Source: SZAS-79 sp038329645
Lineage (GTDB): Bacteria > Pseudomonadota > Gammaproteobacteria > Burkholderiales > SG8-39
Assembly (NCBI GenBank): GCA_038329645.1
Contig: JBBQNG010000215.1
Span: 1 to 7,395 of the forward strand
Reading direction: 5' to 3'
Length of the DNA: 7,395 bases
The notes below the pieces were generated by a model, which was not told the DNA's origin, made no database searches, and was given only the letters and a program-made list of their open reading frames with translations. Made by a program: the position numbers and the translations under genes. Position 1 is the first letter of the stretch. Each line of letters opens with the position of its first letter. This document shows positions 6,930 to 7,395 of this stretch, one piece after another.

Positions 6930-7256
6930 ATGCTTCACGAACTGCGAATCTACAAATGCATACCCGGCCGGCTGCCGGACCTCAACAAGCGCTTCGAGTC
7001 GGTCACGCTCAAGCTGTGGGAAAAGCACGGCTTCAGGCCGGTCGGCTTCTGGACCGCGCGCATCGGCCCGAGCAACCAGGACCTGTATTACCTGCTCGAG
7101 TGGAAGGACCTGGCCGAGCGCGAGCGCGTATGGGACGGCTTCATGACGGATCCGGAGTGGCTCAAGGCGCGCGCGGAGTCGGAGAAGAACGGCCCTATCG
7201 TGGCCAACATCGAGAACATCATGCTCTCGCCGACGGCGTATTCGAAGTTGAAATAG
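6930..7256 (+). CDS. NIPSNAP family protein
   Basis: This 108-residue protein matches the bacterial NIPSNAP domain, a dimeric alpha+beta barrel fold. It opens with LHELRIYKCIPGRL, followed by LNKRFESVTLKLWEKHGFRPVGFW, the LYYLLEWKDLAER strand and helix, then WDGFMTDPEWLKAR and a closing strand around IENIMLSP. The whole protein is one domain. A strong AAGGAGA at 6919-6925, four bases before ATG, fixes the start. No enzyme activity is established for most bacterial members, so the function is unknown. It lies 26 bases after the methyltransferase. A candidate -10 box in that gap could give it its own promoter. The next gene begins nine bases after its stop. Confidence 0.92.
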   Translation: MLHELRIYKCIPGRLPDLNKRFESVTLKLWEKHGFRPVGFWTARIGPSNQDLYYLLEWKDLAERERVWDGFMTDPEWLKARAESEKNGPIVANIENIMLSPTAYSKLK

Positions 7257-7261
7257 GAGGG
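7255..7261 (+). promoter_or_regulatory. Ribosome binding site for the acyltransferase gene
   Basis: AGGAGGG begins inside the NIPSNAP stop codon (TAG at 7254-7256), and its AGGAGG core ends five bases before ATG 7266. It is a near-perfect anti-Shine-Dalgarno match and decides the start of the downstream gene. Its overlap with the stop suggests ribosomes finishing the NIPSNAP gene can re-initiate there. Confidence 0.75.
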
Positions 7262-7265
7262 TGCA

Positions 7266-7395
7266 ATGCAAGGGCCCGGCATTATTCTTCACGCTGCCGG
7301 TAAGGTGCACGTGAGCGGTACCGAGCGCCTGCATTCGCTCGACAGCCTGCGCGCGGTGGCGATGCTGCTCGGCATCGTGCTGCACGCCGCGATGT
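7266..7395 (+). CDS. Acyltransferase-3 family membrane protein (3' partial)
   Basis: Only the first 43 codons are in the window. Residues 21-43 read RLHSLDSLRAVAMLLGIVLH and onward, the hallmark first helix of acyltransferase-3 integral membrane proteins: an LDSLRA motif, then a hydrophobic helix with a conserved His (here His40). The same pattern opens E. coli OpgC, which succinylates osmoregulated periplasmic glucans; other members O-acetylate lipopolysaccharide, exopolysaccharide or peptidoglycan. Which acceptor this one uses cannot be told from the fragment. The start at ATG 7266 is set by the strong AGGAGG just upstream. It leaves about 20 residues before the motif; GTG codons at 7305 and 7311 are alternative starts without good ribosome sites. 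It probably shares a transcript with the NIPSNAP gene. Confidence 0.8.
   Translation, partial: MQGPGIILHAAGKVHVSGTERLHSLDSLRAVAMLLGIVLHAAM

Overview
This window is GC-rich DNA with tightly packed genes, all on the + strand. The large single-chain PurL (1316 residues, glutaminase domain fused at the C-terminus) is the form typical of beta- and gammaproteobacteria. The AsmA-type protein, the strong codon bias toward G/C at third positions and the 'GTATAAT' style -10 box fit a betaproteobacterium, probably Burkholderiales or a relative. That placement is inference; no rRNA or other marker is present.

Layout. (1) Positions 1-1317 hold the 3' part of an AsmA-like envelope protein that is open at the left edge and carries an internal membrane segment. 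(2) A 65-base gap holds a consensus -10 hexamer and a perfect 6-bp inverted repeat. (3) Positions 1383-5333 encode PurL, the fourth step of de novo purine synthesis, with all the expected catalytic motifs. (4) A run of short genes follows: a Rid-family protein of the YoaB type, a 58-residue protein with two membrane helices, a stand-alone CheY-like receiver, a class I SAM-dependent methyltransferase, a NIPSNAP-family protein, and the first 43 codons of an acyltransferase-3 family membrane protein cut by the right edge.

How the genes may work together. From purL onward no gap exceeds 34 bases and no rho-independent terminator is visible, so 1383 to the right edge could be one transcript with an internal promoter candidate before the NIPSNAP gene. 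The small membrane protein, receiver and methyltransferase are joined by overlapping stop/start codons (TGATG, then ATGA), so they are probably translationally coupled. PurL is housekeeping. The Rid protein fits a metabolite-damage role, but a link to purine synthesis is only suggested by position. The substrate of the methyltransferase and the partner kinase of the receiver cannot be read from this window.

I see no mobile element, CRISPR array, tRNA, rRNA or phage gene. Nothing here is a clear new system. The best lead is the coupled trio of membrane microprotein, orphan receiver and methyltransferase.
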